In this document: piece by piece, positions 1 to 8,971 of the stretch
Layout: each line of letters starts with the position of its first letter
Numbering within the stretch: the stretch's first letter is position 1
Assembly (NCBI RefSeq): GCF_001424165.1
Contig: NZ_LMOJ01000024.1
Span: 243,749-307,748, forward strand
Direction of reading: 5' to 3'
DNA length: 64,000 nucleotides
Origin: Massilia sp. Leaf139
Lineage (GTDB): Bacteria; Pseudomonadota; Gammaproteobacteria; Burkholderiales; Burkholderiaceae_D
Notes under the pieces: generated by a model
Told to the model about the DNA's origin: nothing
Databases searched by the model: none
The model's input: the letters and a program-made list of their open reading frames with translations, nothing else
Program-made: the position numbers and the translations under genes

Positions 1-1
1 G

Positions 2-814
2 ATGGCGCCGATGGTGGTAGTGAATCAGGTCTATGGCGCGGGCGACGGCAACATGGGCGTGCAGACGGCTGCCTACAACTTGCCGAACGACGAGCGCATC
101 ATCCGCGAGCGCGGCTCGAAGCGCGTCATGCTGAAAAATATCCAGGAAGCGAAATTCGAATCGACGCTGAAGCCGATCACGAAGCTGGTACTGCGGCCGC
201 AAGACCAGAAGGATCTCGACTTCGACTCCTTCTTCACCCACATCCTGGCGCACGAGATCACCCACGGCCTGGGCCCGCACCACACGAAGGTGAACGGCAA
301 GGAATCGACGCCGCGCCAGGATCTGAAGGAAGCCTATTCGACCATCGAGGAAGCGAAAGCCGACGTCACCGGCCTCTGGGCGCTGGCCTACATGATGGAC
401 AAGGGCCAGCTGAAGGACACGCTGGGGCAGGGCGCCCAGGCCGAGCGCAAGCTGTACAACACCTTCCTCGCCTCGTGTTTCCGCACGCTGCACTTCGGCC
501 TGACCGACTCGCACGCGCGCGGCATGGCGATCCAGGTGAACTACCTGCTCGACAAGGGCGCCTTCGTTTCGCACGGCGACGGCAGCTTCTCGGTCGATTT
601 CAAGAAGATCAAGGGCGCCGTGAGCGACCTGACCCGCGAGTTCCTGACGATCGAGGCGCAGGGCGACTATGCGCGCGCCAAGGCGATGATGACGCAATAT
701 GTCGTCATCCGCCCCGACGTACAAAAGGCGCTCGACAAGATGAAGGCGGTGCCGAACGACATCCGCCCGGCTTTCGTGACGGCGGCGGCGCTGACTGGAG
801 CGGACAGGCGCTAG
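2..814 (+). CDS. M49-like zinc metallopeptidase, C-terminal part
   Basis: The gene is cut by the left edge, and the Met at position 2 is probably internal. The visible 270 residues contain HEITH (HExxH zinc-binding and catalytic motif, about residues 84-88) followed by GLGPHH. About 35 residues later comes an EEAKAD segment, where dipeptidyl-peptidase III-like (M49) enzymes place their third zinc ligand as EExxAE/D. The order HExxH, Gly-rich turn, EEAxAD, then a helical C-terminus fits bacterial M49-like peptidases, some of which carry an N-terminal Nudix-like domain; that part would lie outside the window. No signal peptide can be judged. The substrate is unknown. The gene converges on the PEP-CTERM gene across a shared terminator. 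Confidence 0.72.
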   Translation: MAPMVVVNQVYGAGDGNMGVQTAAYNLPNDERIIRERGSKRVMLKNIQEAKFESTLKPITKLVLRPQDQKDLDFDSFFTHILAHEITHGLGPHHTKVNGKESTPRQDLKEAYSTIEEAKADVTGLWALAYMMDKGQLKDTLGQGAQAERKLYNTFLASCFRTLHFGLTDSHARGMAIQVNYLLDKGAFVSHGDGSFSVDFKKIKGAVSDLTREFLTIEAQGDYARAKAMMTQYVVIRPDVQKALDKMKAVPNDIRPAFVTAAALTGADRR

Positions 815-830
815 TGCCTTCGCTTCAATG

Positions 831-858
831 AAAAAAGCCCGCTGGCGCGGGCTTTTTT
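831..858. terminator. Bidirectional Rho-independent terminator
   Basis: A-run, GC-rich stem AGCCCGC/GCGGGCT with a short loop, then a T-run. It sits between two convergent genes and can serve both strands. Confidence 0.85.
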
Positions 859-874
859 ATTGGTGCAACGCGTA

Positions 875-1723
875 TCAGGCTTTGGTCTTGCGGCGGCGCA
901 GCGCCAGGCCCGCCAGGCCGAGTCCGAGCAGGGCGATGCTGCCTGGCTCCGGCACTTCCGCCGCGCGCGCGACTTCGAAGTTGCTGGTCGTGGTGACACT
1001 GTCGATCGTCCACGAGATATTGTCGACCGCGCCAGTGAAGCTACCCCAGCCGCTGCCGACGCCCGAGCTGAAGCCCAGGATGATCGCGCTGCTCGGCATG
1101 TAGGCTTGCCATTCGGCGAGCGTCGCATCGTAGGCATAGCCGGTGCCGTTGATGTTCGTGCCCGGCTCCAGGGTGTTGGCGAAGAAGCGGCTGTTCCAGA
1201 GGAAGGTGCCGGCGCCGATCGTGTCGGTTACCCATTCATTCACAGGCGCCGCCATGTTGCCGTTGTAGGTGCGCTCGAAAATCAGGTAGCCGCGGTCGTT
1301 GGTCGACAGCAGGCCGTCGCGATCGACCAGGACGCGCAGGGATGGGTGCAGCTTCTCGCCGGCGCCGCTGTCGCTGTCGCGGAACCAGTCGTAGGACATG
1401 CTGCTCAGCGCGGAAAACGCGCCCAGCGAACGGCCCGGCAGGTACTCGACGTCGGCCTTGCCGTTCGCCGGCGCGGCGAAGGACACCGAACCATTGCCCG
1501 AATGCGGGTTGTCGGTGTTAATACCGACGACGGTGCTGTTGCGTACGTTGTTGTAGTACCAGCCGGTGCTGCCGATGGCCTGGCCGGCATCGCCGACCGC
1601 GTTGGTGAACGCATCGCCCGGAGCAGGGTTGTTCGCATAAATTTCGGTGGCGTGGGCCGTCGTGGTCAGCAGTGCGACGGCCACGGCCGCGAGCGTTTTG
1701 GTGTACTGGATCGAAGATGTCAT
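875..1723 (-). CDS. PEP-CTERM sorted secreted protein
   Basis: A secreted protein of 282 residues with a C-terminal PEP-CTERM signal: VPEPGSIALLGLGLAGLALR, then a basic RRRKTKA tail. This signal is known to be recognised by an exosortase, which releases or anchors the protein at the cell surface, often together with exopolysaccharide. The N-terminus is a signal peptide ending near THA-TEIYA. The start at MTSSIQY (1723) is preferred over an in-frame ATG seven codons upstream because the signal peptide is then of normal length. The central 220 residues are rich in Gly, Asn and Ser and look like a beta-rich extracellular domain that I do not recognise. No exosortase gene is in the window. Confidence 0.88.
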   Translation of the reverse strand: MTSSIQYTKTLAAVAVALLTTTAHATEIYANNPAPGDAFTNAVGDAGQAIGSTGWYYNNVRNSTVVGINTDNPHSGNGSVSFAAPANGKADVEYLPGRSLGAFSALSSMSYDWFRDSDSGAGEKLHPSLRVLVDRDGLLSTNDRGYLIFERTYNGNMAAPVNEWVTDTIGAGTFLWNSRFFANTLEPGTNINGTGYAYDATLAEWQAYMPSSAIILGFSSGVGSGWGSFTGAVDNISWTIDSVTTTSNFEVARAAEVPEPGSIALLGLGLAGLALRRRKTKA

Positions 1724-1922
1724 GGGAATCCCTGGTCGGTTCATGTAAATATATCGGGCATCGACGTGCCGTTGCCAATATGAAAAGCAATTTTCGTACC
1801 GGAAATAATTTACTATTTAAAAACAATGGTTTATGCGCTGTTTTTTATTTTCAAATTCAGGGCGTGTAAAGTTTTTCGGCAGCAAATTTTTTTCACCACC
1901 GTGGCGTTGTTCTTCCGATAAA

Positions 1923-1971
1923 TTCGTCAAATTACAACACCTGGCGGAGGAGTTTTTGGTAATTTGACGAA
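1923..1971. promoter_or_regulatory. Perfect 13-bp inverted repeat overlapping a candidate promoter
   Basis: Arms TTCGTCAAATTAC (1923-1935) and GTAATTTGACGAA (1959-1971) are exact reverse complements with a 23-bp centre. No T-run follows on either strand, so it is not a simple terminator. A TTGACG (1964-1969) inside the right arm lies 19 bp before TATAGT (1989-1994), a possible but loosely spaced promoter for the chemoreceptor gene. The layout suggests an operator, which is inference. The rest of 1724-2083 is AT-rich and shows no gene. Confidence 0.55.
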
Positions 1972-2083
1972 AAAATAGGGTGTTCTGCTATAGTTTTGCA
2001 CAATTTCCATGTGGCAATACATGCTGCGTGGCGTATCCGGAGCGAGTGCCGGCCGACCTATAGCGAGCTTCCATGTTTCAAAA

Positions 2084-3700
2084 ATGACGATCGGCGCCCG
2101 ACTGGCGCTGGGATTTGGCGCCGTGCTGGCGCTGATGATGGTATTGACGGCACTGGCGGTGAGCCGCGTCGGCAATATCGACGCGACCCTGAACCGTATC
2201 AATGACGTCAACAACGTCAAGCAGCGCCATGCGATCAATTTCCGCGGCAGCGTGCATGACCGTGCGATTGCCTTGCGCGATGTGGTGCTCGCCACGGACA
2301 ATGCCGCCGCGCAGCCGGCCATCGAGCAGATCCGCGTTCTTGCCGCGAACTACGAGCGCGCCGGCCTGGCCCTCGATGCCCTGTTCGCCGCGCGCAGCGA
2401 CATCCTGCCCGACGAACGAAGCGCACTCGTGGCGATCAAGGAAGACGAGCGCAAGACCCAGCCGCTGATCGCAAAAGTGACCGAACTGCGCCTGGCGGGC
2501 GATGTCGAGGGCGCGCGCACCTTGCTGGCGCAGGGCGCGGCGCCGGCCTTCGTCGCCTGGCTGGCCAGCGTGAACCGCCTGATCGATCTCGAAGAGCAGC
2601 TGAACAAGGATTCGGCGGCCGAAGCGCGTGCCCTGACCGGCAGCTTCCTGGCGTGGATGGCCGCGCTGTGCGCGGTGGCCGTCGCCGCCGGCAGCCTGGG
2701 CGCCTGGTTCATCAGCCGCGGCCTGCTGCGCCAGCTCGGCGGCCAGCCCGGCTACGCCGCCCACATCGTGCGCAGCATCGCGGCCGGCAACCTGGGCGTG
2801 CGCATCGCCACCCGGCCCGGCGACGATTCGAGCTTGCTGTTCGCGATGCAGGGCATGCGCGACAGCCTGGTCGCCATCGTTTCCCAGGTACGCAGCGGGA
2901 CCCTGACGATCGCCAACGCGTCGACCGAGATCGCAGCCGGCAACGACAACCTCTCGACCCGTACCGAGAACCAGGCCAACACCTTGAAGGACACGGCGGC
3001 GTCGATGGAGGAACTGACCGGCACCGTGCGCCAGAACGCGGACAATGCGCGCCAGGCCAATGCACTGGCCGAATCGGCCTCGGAAGTAGCCTTGAAGGGC
3101 GGTACGGTGGTCGCACAGGTGGTCGAGACAATGGCGTCGATCAATGCGTCCTCGAAGCAGATCGTCGACATCATCGGCGTCATCGACGGCATCGCTTTCC
3201 AGACCAACATCCTGGCATTGAACGCGGCCGTGGAAGCGGCGCGTGCCGGCGAACAGGGCCGCGGTTTCGCCGTGGTGGCGACCGAAGTGCGCAACCTGGC
3301 CCAGCGTTCGGCGGCGGCGGCGAAGGAAATCAAGGGCTTGATCGGCAGCTCGGTCGAGCGCGTCGACGCCGGCGCCCGCCTGGTCGACGAGGCCGGCAGC
3401 ACGATGAACGAGATCGTCACCAGCGTCCGGCGCGTCACCGACATCATGGCCGAGATCAGTTCGGCCAGCGCCGAACAAAGTGCGGGTATCGAGCAGGTCA
3501 ACAGCGCCATCGGCCGCATGGACGACGCCACGCGCCAGAACGCGGCCCTGGTCGAGCAGGCGAGTGCCGCCGCCGCCTCGCTCCAGCACCAGGCCACGAC
3601 CCTGGCTGGCGTGGTCAGTGTGTTTAAAATGGAACAGCAGCAGCAGGGGCGTGCTGTTGCATCTGCGCCTCAAGTTGCGGCGCTAGCATTGTCGGTTTGA
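2084..3700 (+). CDS. Methyl-accepting chemotaxis protein
   Basis: A transmembrane chemoreceptor that would signal to CheA/CheW and bias flagellar or twitching behaviour. It has a first membrane helix (about residues 7-29), a periplasmic domain of about 155 residues of the four-helix-bundle type, a second helix (about 188-212), a HAMP region, and a long cytoplasmic coiled coil. The conserved hairpin tip is present near residues 380-410 ([20 protein letters not shown]). The ligand is unknown. The start at 2084 (MTIGARL) puts the first helix at the N-terminus; an open frame extends to 2009, and neither start has a clear ribosome-binding site. No che genes are adjacent. An inverted repeat lies just upstream. 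Confidence 0.9.
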   Translation: MTIGARLALGFGAVLALMMVLTALAVSRVGNIDATLNRINDVNNVKQRHAINFRGSVHDRAIALRDVVLATDNAAAQPAIEQIRVLAANYERAGLALDALFAARSDILPDERSALVAIKEDERKTQPLIAKVTELRLAGDVEGARTLLAQGAAPAFVAWLASVNRLIDLEEQLNKDSAAEARALTGSFLAWMAALCAVAVAAGSLGAWFISRGLLRQLGGQPGYAAHIVRSIAAGNLGVRIATRPGDDSSLLFAMQGMRDSLVAIVSQVRSGTLTIANASTEIAAGNDNLSTRTENQANTLKDTAASMEELTGTVRQNADNARQANALAESASEVALKGGTVVAQVVETMASINASSKQIVDIIGVIDGIAFQTNILALNAAVEAARAGEQGRGFAVVATEVRNLAQRSAAAAKEIKGLIGSSVERVDAGARLVDEAGSTMNEIVTSVRRVTDIMAEISSASAEQSAGIEQVNSAIGRMDDATRQNAALVEQASAAAASLQHQATTLAGVVSVFKMEQQQQGRAVASAPQVAALALSV

Positions 3701-3785
3701 ATAGGGACAAAAATATTTCTGAATGGGAAGATATTCTCGGTCATAGAATTGCCTTGAGGCACTTCATCGCACCCGGAACTCTTCC

Positions 3786-4466
3786 ATGTTCAAATCCTTG
3801 TTTCCTCTCGCGCTGCTTGCCGGCGCAACCGCCCAGGCCGCCGAACTGACCGCGCTCGAACAGCGCTGGCTACAGGCGGCGGCCCCGGTACTGACCTATT
3901 CCCAACAGTTGAAACTGCCGCTCGACATCATCGTCCAGCCGCAGGCGCGCGCCACCGACGTGCCGCTGGCCATGGGTTTCGCCGATGGCCGCTGCAAGCT
4001 CGTCTTGTCGCTGCGCGGCAATCCGCAGGCCGAAGCCGTGTTCGCGAAGGTGCCGGTGGACAGCCAGGCCGAACTCATCGAGGCCATGGCGGCGCACGAA
4101 ATCGCCCATTGCTGGCGTCACGCGAAGGGCGCCTGGAACGCGCTCCCGGCCGGCTTTACCGAGGTGGGCGAAGAGACGGCGAGCGACGCCTCGCTGCTGG
4201 CAATGGCGCGCGCGCTGCGCGAATCCCGGCGCGAGGAAGCCTATGCCGACCTGGCGGCGCTGGCCTGGACGCGCCACAGCAATCCTCACGCCTATGCACG
4301 CGTGCACGGCTGGCTGACGTCGGTGCGCGCAGGCCAGACGCCGCGAGGCGGCCACGACACCCGCACCTGGGTCGCACTGGCTGCCGACGGCAGCCGCATC
4401 GCGGGCAAGGGGGCACCGTTCGAGGAGGCCGAGCCCCTGTGGCGCCAGGGGCTGCTACAGGATTGA
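3786..4466 (+). CDS. Secreted protein with an HExxH motif
   Basis: A 226-residue protein with a clear signal peptide (MFKSLFPLALLAGATAQAAE) and a single AAHEIAHCW segment near residue 103, which is an HExxH zinc-protease signature. Downstream E and D residues (TEVGEETASDASL) could hold a third ligand, as in gluzincin-like folds, but I cannot assign a family. It would act in the periplasm. It stands alone between the chemoreceptor and the BON-domain gene. It may be a small metallopeptidase or a relative that only keeps the motif. Confidence 0.6.
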   Translation: MFKSLFPLALLAGATAQAAELTALEQRWLQAAAPVLTYSQQLKLPLDIIVQPQARATDVPLAMGFADGRCKLVLSLRGNPQAEAVFAKVPVDSQAELIEAMAAHEIAHCWRHAKGAWNALPAGFTEVGEETASDASLLAMARALRESRREEAYADLAALAWTRHSNPHAYARVHGWLTSVRAGQTPRGGHDTRTWVALAADGSRIAGKGAPFEEAEPLWRQGLLQD

Positions 4467-4597
4467 AGGGGCCGTCCCGGCGTGACGGTTTACCCATGTT
4501 TATGGTTTATCCGGCAAGTGTTCGTTGTCGCACAGATGTTGTGGAGGGGCCAGCGTTTAATGGTGCTATCACAACAACTGACCCGAGGGACACCGCC

Positions 4598-5710
4598 ATG
4601 AAATCCTTGCTCGCTACCCTGCTGGCTACCGCCGCCGGCGCCACCTTCGCCGCCGCACCGACCGCCGCCCTGAACCACGATCCGGCCACTTACCGCAACG
4701 CGACGCAAAAGGCCGCTACCGAATACAAGAGCGCCACCGCCAAGTGCGATGCCAGGAGCGGCAACGACAAGGATGTCTGCATGGCCGAGGCGAAAGCCGC
4801 ACGCGCCCGTACCGAGTCCGAGGCCTTCGCCAAGTACAACACCTCCGACAAGGGCCGCGCGAGCGCCCGCAACAAGGTCGCCGAAGCCGACTACGAAGTC
4901 GCCAAGGCCAAGTGCGACGCCAAGAGCGGCGCCGAGAAGGATAGCTGCATGGACAACGCCAAGTCGGTGCGCACCGCCGCGCTGGCCGACGCCAAGGCCG
5001 GCCGTGACGGCGCCTCGACCGCCGCCGTTGGCGCCAGCGGCAGTGCCGGCCTGATCGCCAGTACCGACACCAAGGATCCGGTCAAGGCCGCAGCGGTCGC
5101 CAAGTGCGAGCAGACCGCCGGCAGCGCCAACACCGGCTGCCTGGTCGACAGCAAGGGCAATGTGACGACGATGGCCGGCCGCGCCGAGAACGCCACCGAG
5201 CGCGCCGCCGACAAGACCAAGGATGCCGCATCCACCGCCGTCGACAAGACCAAGGCGGTCGCCGCGACCGTGGCAGAGAAGACCAGGGACGTCGCCGCCA
5301 CCGTGGTCGACAAGACCAAGGCTGTCGCCGCGACCGTGGCGCAGAAGACCGAGAACACGGCCGAGAACGTCGGCGACAAGACCCGCCAGACGGCCGCCAA
5401 TGCCAGGGAAGAGTCGAAGGAAGCCGTCGCCAAGACCGATAACGCGGCCGACCGCGCCGCCGACAAGACCCGCGACGCCGGCCGCACGACCGCCGTCGCC
5501 GCTTCCGACACCGCCCTCACCGCCAAAGTGAAGGCGGGCCTGCTGGCCCAGCCGGAACTGAAATCGCTGGGCATCCACGTCGAGACCGAGAAGGGCGTCG
5601 TCATGCTGAGCGGCTTCGTCGAATCGAAGGCCGAGGCCGATAAGGCCGTCAAGGCGGCCAAGGAAGTCGACGGCGTGACCAGCGTGAAGAGCGCGATCAA
5701 AGTGAAGTAA
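4598..5710 (+). CDS. Cys-repeat / LEA-like / BON-domain envelope protein
   Basis: A 370-residue protein starting at the ATG after GAGGGA (4584-4589). It has a signal peptide (MKSLLATLLATAAGATFAAA). Two related segments follow, each with a KCDA(R/K)SG...CM spacing, then a 110-residue Ala/Lys/Thr/Asp stretch built from imperfect 11-residue units such as DKTKAVAATVA, which resembles LEA-type or histone-H1-like helical repeats. The C-terminal 70 residues are a BON domain (LTAKVKAGLLAQPELKSLGI ... VVMLSGFVES ... VTSVKSAIKV). BON domains bind envelope or phospholipid surfaces and are common in osmotic-stress proteins such as OsmY. A role in envelope stress is inferred. A terminator follows directly. 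Confidence 0.8.
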   Translation: MKSLLATLLATAAGATFAAAPTAALNHDPATYRNATQKAATEYKSATAKCDARSGNDKDVCMAEAKAARARTESEAFAKYNTSDKGRASARNKVAEADYEVAKAKCDAKSGAEKDSCMDNAKSVRTAALADAKAGRDGASTAAVGASGSAGLIASTDTKDPVKAAAVAKCEQTAGSANTGCLVDSKGNVTTMAGRAENATERAADKTKDAASTAVDKTKAVAATVAEKTRDVAATVVDKTKAVAATVAQKTENTAENVGDKTRQTAANAREESKEAVAKTDNAADRAADKTRDAGRTTAVAASDTALTAKVKAGLLAQPELKSLGIHVETEKGVVMLSGFVESKAEADKAVKAAKEVDGVTSVKSAIKVK

Positions 5711-5732
5711 ATCGGAAGCTTTCCGAAGGTGA

Positions 5733-5760
5733 ACGGCCCCGCTCGGGGCCGTCGTCGTTT
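5733..5760 (+). terminator. Rho-independent terminator after the BON gene
   Basis: Stem CGGCCCC/GGGGCCG with loop GCTC, followed by TCGTCGTTT. An apparent GTG start at 5729 for the next gene would lie in front of this stem, which argues for a later start. Confidence 0.75.
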
Positions 5761-5812
5761 ACGCGGCGACCGCAGCGTCCGTCACGTAAACACGTGGCCC
5801 GGCGGGGGCAGG

Positions 5813-5827
5813 TATAATTTTCAGGTG
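5813..5827 (+). promoter_or_regulatory. -10 hexamer directly before the HDOD gene start
   Basis: TATAAT at 5813-5818 is followed seven bases later by GTG (5825), so transcription would begin about at the start codon. No good -35 hexamer is visible 17 bp upstream. If real, the mRNA is leaderless. Confidence 0.4.
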
Positions 5828-6661
5828 AATAAACTCGAAGCCTTTGGATACATCGTGGCGCAGGCCTCCCGCGGTGATATCACTTTCCCCACCAGCGTCA
5901 ATGCCGTGCTGCGCCTGCAGCAGGCGCTCGACGATCCCGATTGTCCGCTCGACGATGCGATCCGGCTGGTGCTGGCCGAGCCGCAGCTGGCCGCGCGTAC
6001 CGTGGCGCTGGCCAATTCGGCCGCCTTCAGCGGTGGCGGGCCGCCCGTGACGAACGTACGCGCCGCCGTCACCCGCATGGGCTACCGGCGCCTGCAATCG
6101 CTTGTCGCCAGCTTGCTGGTGCGCCAGTTCGGCAGCCGCATCAACGATCCGGGACTGCGCGCCAAGGCCGAACAATTGTGGCAGCACACGACCAATGTGG
6201 CGGCGCTGGCCTGGTCGCTGGCGCGCCACGTGACCGGCACCAATCCGGATACGGCGCTGTTCGCCGGCATCATCCACGAAGTCGGCGGCTTCTATCTGCT
6301 CTCGCGCGCCGACGAATTCCCGGGTCTCCTCGACGACGATCCTGAAAAATGGGGAGAGTTGTGCGAGGACGTGGTCGGTCTCGAGGTCATGAAGAAACTG
6401 GCCGTGCCGGAGCCGGTGCTGGACGCCATCGGCCAGCTGCGCCGCGCCTGGATCAACATGCCGCCCTCGACCCTGCTCGACACGTTGCTGCTGGCGAACC
6501 AGTACGCCCCGGTCGCATCCCCGCTCGGCACGGCGCCGCCGGCCTTGCCCGAGCATGGCGACAGCGCCATCGATTTCGTTCTCGACGAAGAGCTGCTGGC
6601 GTCGATCAGGCTGGAGGCCGAGGAAACCTGCAAGGCGATGGGCGGGCCGCTGCTGGTTTGA
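5825..6661 (+). CDS. HDOD-domain signalling protein
   Basis: A 278-residue protein with one HDOD domain (about residues 15-215), a catalytically inactive relative of HD phosphohydrolases used in output of two-component and c-di-GMP circuits. The pattern is typical: LP-like N-terminal helix (FPTSVNAVLRLQ), ARTVALANSAAF, AAVTRMGYRRLQSLVAS, WQHTTNVAALAW, and FAGIIHEVGGFYLL, where the usual HD pair is HE. No receiver or GGDEF domain is attached, so it probably works as a partner protein. The GTG at 5825 (VNKLEAFGY) is chosen because upstream sequence is the preceding gene's terminator and a TATAAT box. The role in the cell is unknown. Confidence 0.82.
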   Translation: MNKLEAFGYIVAQASRGDITFPTSVNAVLRLQQALDDPDCPLDDAIRLVLAEPQLAARTVALANSAAFSGGGPPVTNVRAAVTRMGYRRLQSLVASLLVRQFGSRINDPGLRAKAEQLWQHTTNVAALAWSLARHVTGTNPDTALFAGIIHEVGGFYLLSRADEFPGLLDDDPEKWGELCEDVVGLEVMKKLAVPEPVLDAIGQLRRAWINMPPSTLLDTLLLANQYAPVASPLGTAPPALPEHGDSAIDFVLDEELLASIRLEAEETCKAMGGPLLV

Positions 6662-6750
6662 GCGGCATCTCCATGTAGCGCAAACCACGGCCGGGAACCA
6701 AGGACGAGGCCAGCCGTTCTAACCGCATGGGTCATCTTGCGGGAGCGAGC

Positions 6751-8172
6751 GTGGATCGTCACCGGGGGCATGCGCCGTCGAAGGTCGTGGGGCAGCTGTG
6801 CATGTGCTGCCTGCTCTGGCTGCTTTGGCTGCCGGCGCTTGCGGCCGCGTTCGCGGCCGTGCCTGCGCAGCCGCGTGCGGGCAGCGCCGCCGTCACGCTC
6901 CTTGCCGTCGATGGCCCCATCGGCCCCGCCTATGCCGACTACATCGAGCGCGGCATCGCCCAGGCCGCCGCCAGGGGACACCAGTTGGCCGTGCTCCGCA
7001 TCGACACGCCGGGCGGGCTCGACACCGCCATGCGCGTCACCGTGCGTGCCATCCTCGCCGCACCGGTTCCCGTCGCCTGCTTCGTCGCGCCCAGCGGCGC
7101 CCGCGCGGCCAGCGCCGGCACATATATCCTCTACGCCTGCCACGTCGCGGCCATGGCGCCCGGCACCAATCTGGGCGCCGCCACGCCGGTACAGGTCGGC
7201 ACCGGCCCCGACCCGCCGGGCACGGGCAAGCCGGGGCAGCCCTCGGCCATGGAAAACAAGGCCGTCAACGATGCCGCTGCCTACCTGCGCGGCCTGGCGC
7301 AGCTGCGCGGACGCAACGCGGTCTGGGCCGAGGCCTTGGTGCGCCAGTCGCTGAGCCTGTCGGCCGAGGATGCGCGGGCGGCCAAGGTGGTCGATCTCGT
7401 TGCGCGTGATGTCCCCGGCTTGCTGGCGGCGGCGCACGGGCGCAGCGTCGCCGTGCGCGGCCAGCCGCGCCGGCTCGACACGGCCGGCGCCGCCATCGTC
7501 GAGACGCCGCCCGACTGGCGCACACGCCTGCTGGCGGCGATCACCAATCCCAGCGTGGCCCTGATCCTGCTGTCGATCGGCGTGTACGGCCTGCTGTTCG
7601 AATTCATGAGCCCCGGTGCCGTGCTGCCGGGTGTGGTGGGCGCGATCTGCCTGCTGCTCGGCCTGTACGGCCTGCAGCTCTTGCCCATCAATTATTCGGG
7701 ACTGGCGCTGATCCTGTTCGGGCTGGCCTGCATGATCGCCGAGGCTTTCCTGCCCAGTTTCGGGATGATCGGCTTCGGCGGCGTGATCGCCTTCGTCATC
7801 GGCGCCCTGCTGCTCGACAGCGAGGCGCCGGGCTTTGGTTTACCGCTGGGGCTGGTTGCCGGCGTCGGGCTCACGGCCGCGCTGCTCGTGGGCGCTACGG
7901 CCCATGTCGCCCTGCGCACGCGACGGCGGCCACGTCCAGGCACGCTGGCGAACCTGGAGGGCAGCATCGGCGAGGTGCTCGGGGAAAGCGGGGAGGCGGG
8001 AGCGCACCAGGGCTGGGCGAATATCGGCGGCGAGACCTGGCAGGTCGCGGCCGAGATGCCGTTGGCGCGCGGAGAACGGGTGCGGGTGCTGGGGCGGCGC
8101 GGGCGGGTGCTGCTGGTGGCGCCGCTGGAACATGCTCCCGACGGCAAGGAAACCCGTGCCAACGGACACTAG
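6751..8172 (+). CDS. NfeD-type membrane serine protease (ClpP-class)
   Basis: Long-form NfeD (about 473 residues). It has a signal peptide, then a ClpP-like protease domain with the nucleophile region [13 protein letters not shown] and a Lys in [13 protein letters not shown] that fits the Ser-Lys dyad of this family. Four or so membrane helices follow (about residues 265-390), and a C-terminal OB-fold NfeD domain. Such proteases are known to cleave stomatin-like proteins encoded next to them. GTG 6751 is chosen because GGGAG lies five bases before it; an ATG at 6727 in the same frame has no such site. The next gene is the slipin, which is broken here. Confidence 0.88.
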   Translation: MDRHRGHAPSKVVGQLCMCCLLWLLWLPALAAAFAAVPAQPRAGSAAVTLLAVDGPIGPAYADYIERGIAQAAARGHQLAVLRIDTPGGLDTAMRVTVRAILAAPVPVACFVAPSGARAASAGTYILYACHVAAMAPGTNLGAATPVQVGTGPDPPGTGKPGQPSAMENKAVNDAAAYLRGLAQLRGRNAVWAEALVRQSLSLSAEDARAAKVVDLVARDVPGLLAAAHGRSVAVRGQPRRLDTAGAAIVETPPDWRTRLLAAITNPSVALILLSIGVYGLLFEFMSPGAVLPGVVGAICLLLGLYGLQLLPINYSGLALILFGLACMIAEAFLPSFGMIGFGGVIAFVIGALLLDSEAPGFGLPLGLVAGVGLTAALLVGATAHVALRTRRRPRPGTLANLEGSIGEVLGESGEAGAHQGWANIGGETWQVAAEMPLARGERVRVLGRRGRVLLVAPLEHAPDGKETRANGH

Positions 8173-8181
8173 GAGAGCGCG

Positions 8182-8956
8182 ATGCTGTTCAACCTGAGTT
8201 TCGGCTTGTCGCTGCTGATCGTGGCGGCGCTGGTGCTGCTCGCGATATCGGTGCGCGTGCTGCGCGAGTACGAGCGCGGCGTCGTGTTCCAGCTCGGCAC
8301 TTCTGGTCGGTGAAGGGGCCGGGCCTGATCATCCTGATCCCAATATTGCAGCAGATGGTGCGGGTCGACCTGCGCACGGTGGTGCTCGACGTGTCGAAGC
8401 AGGATGTGATTTCGCGCGACAACGTGTCGGTGAAGGTGAATGCCGTGCTGTACTTCCGCGTCGTCGACCCCGAGCGCGCCATCATCCAGGTGGCGAACTT
8501 CATGGAGGCGACCAGCCAGCTGGCGCAAACGACGCTGCGCTCGGTGCTCGGCAAACACGAGCTCGACGACATGCTGGCCGAGCGCGAGCGCCTGAATATC
8601 GACATCCAGCAAGTGCTCGACGCCCAGACCGACGCTTGGGGCATCAAGGTCGCCAATGTCGAGATCAAGCACGTCGACCTCGACGAATCGATGGTGCGCG
8701 CGATCGCCCGCCAGGCCGAAGCCGAACGCGAACGGCGCGCCAAGGTCATCCACGCCGAAGGAGAGTTGCAGGCCTCGGAAAAGCTGATGCAGGCGGCCCA
8801 GGTGCTGGCGCGCCAGCAGGGCGCGATGCAGCTGCGCTACCTGCAGACCCTGTCCACGCTGGCCAGCGACAAGACCACGACCATTGTTTTCCCGCTGCCG
8901 GTGGAGATGCTGTCGAGCCTGCTGGAAGGAAGGAACCGCCAAGCGGCTCGCCTTAA
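8182..8956 (+). pseudogene. Slipin (stomatin/SPFH) with a frameshift
   Basis: The usual partner of NfeD. After an AGGAG site, the start at 8182 encodes a membrane anchor ([20 protein letters not shown]) and ERGVVFQLG, then runs into TGA at 8311. The family continues from there as (R)[14 protein letters not shown]; these residues are present in another frame starting at TTC 8301. One base is missing at 8299-8300. The rest of the SPFH domain is intact up to [15 protein letters not shown]. Downstream, this second frame has no stop until it is far into the opposite-strand MFS gene, whereas another frame stops at 8956. A second missing base near 8930 in a GGAA-rich stretch is likely. Real decay and sequencing error cannot be told apart here. 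Confidence 0.8.
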
Positions 8957-8971
8957 GTTCGAACTCGCCTT

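Noticed and set aside
2078..3673. Long open frame on the minus strand opposite the chemoreceptor gene
   Set aside because: It mirrors a GC-rich gene, has repetitive His/Arg/Gly composition and no family features.
4598..5710. CRISPR-like or satellite array at 5235-5350
   Set aside because: The near-identical DNA units are coding and in frame with the helical repeats of the BON protein.
5729..5824. Upstream start for the HDOD protein
   Set aside because: This part contains the BON gene's terminator and no conserved residues.
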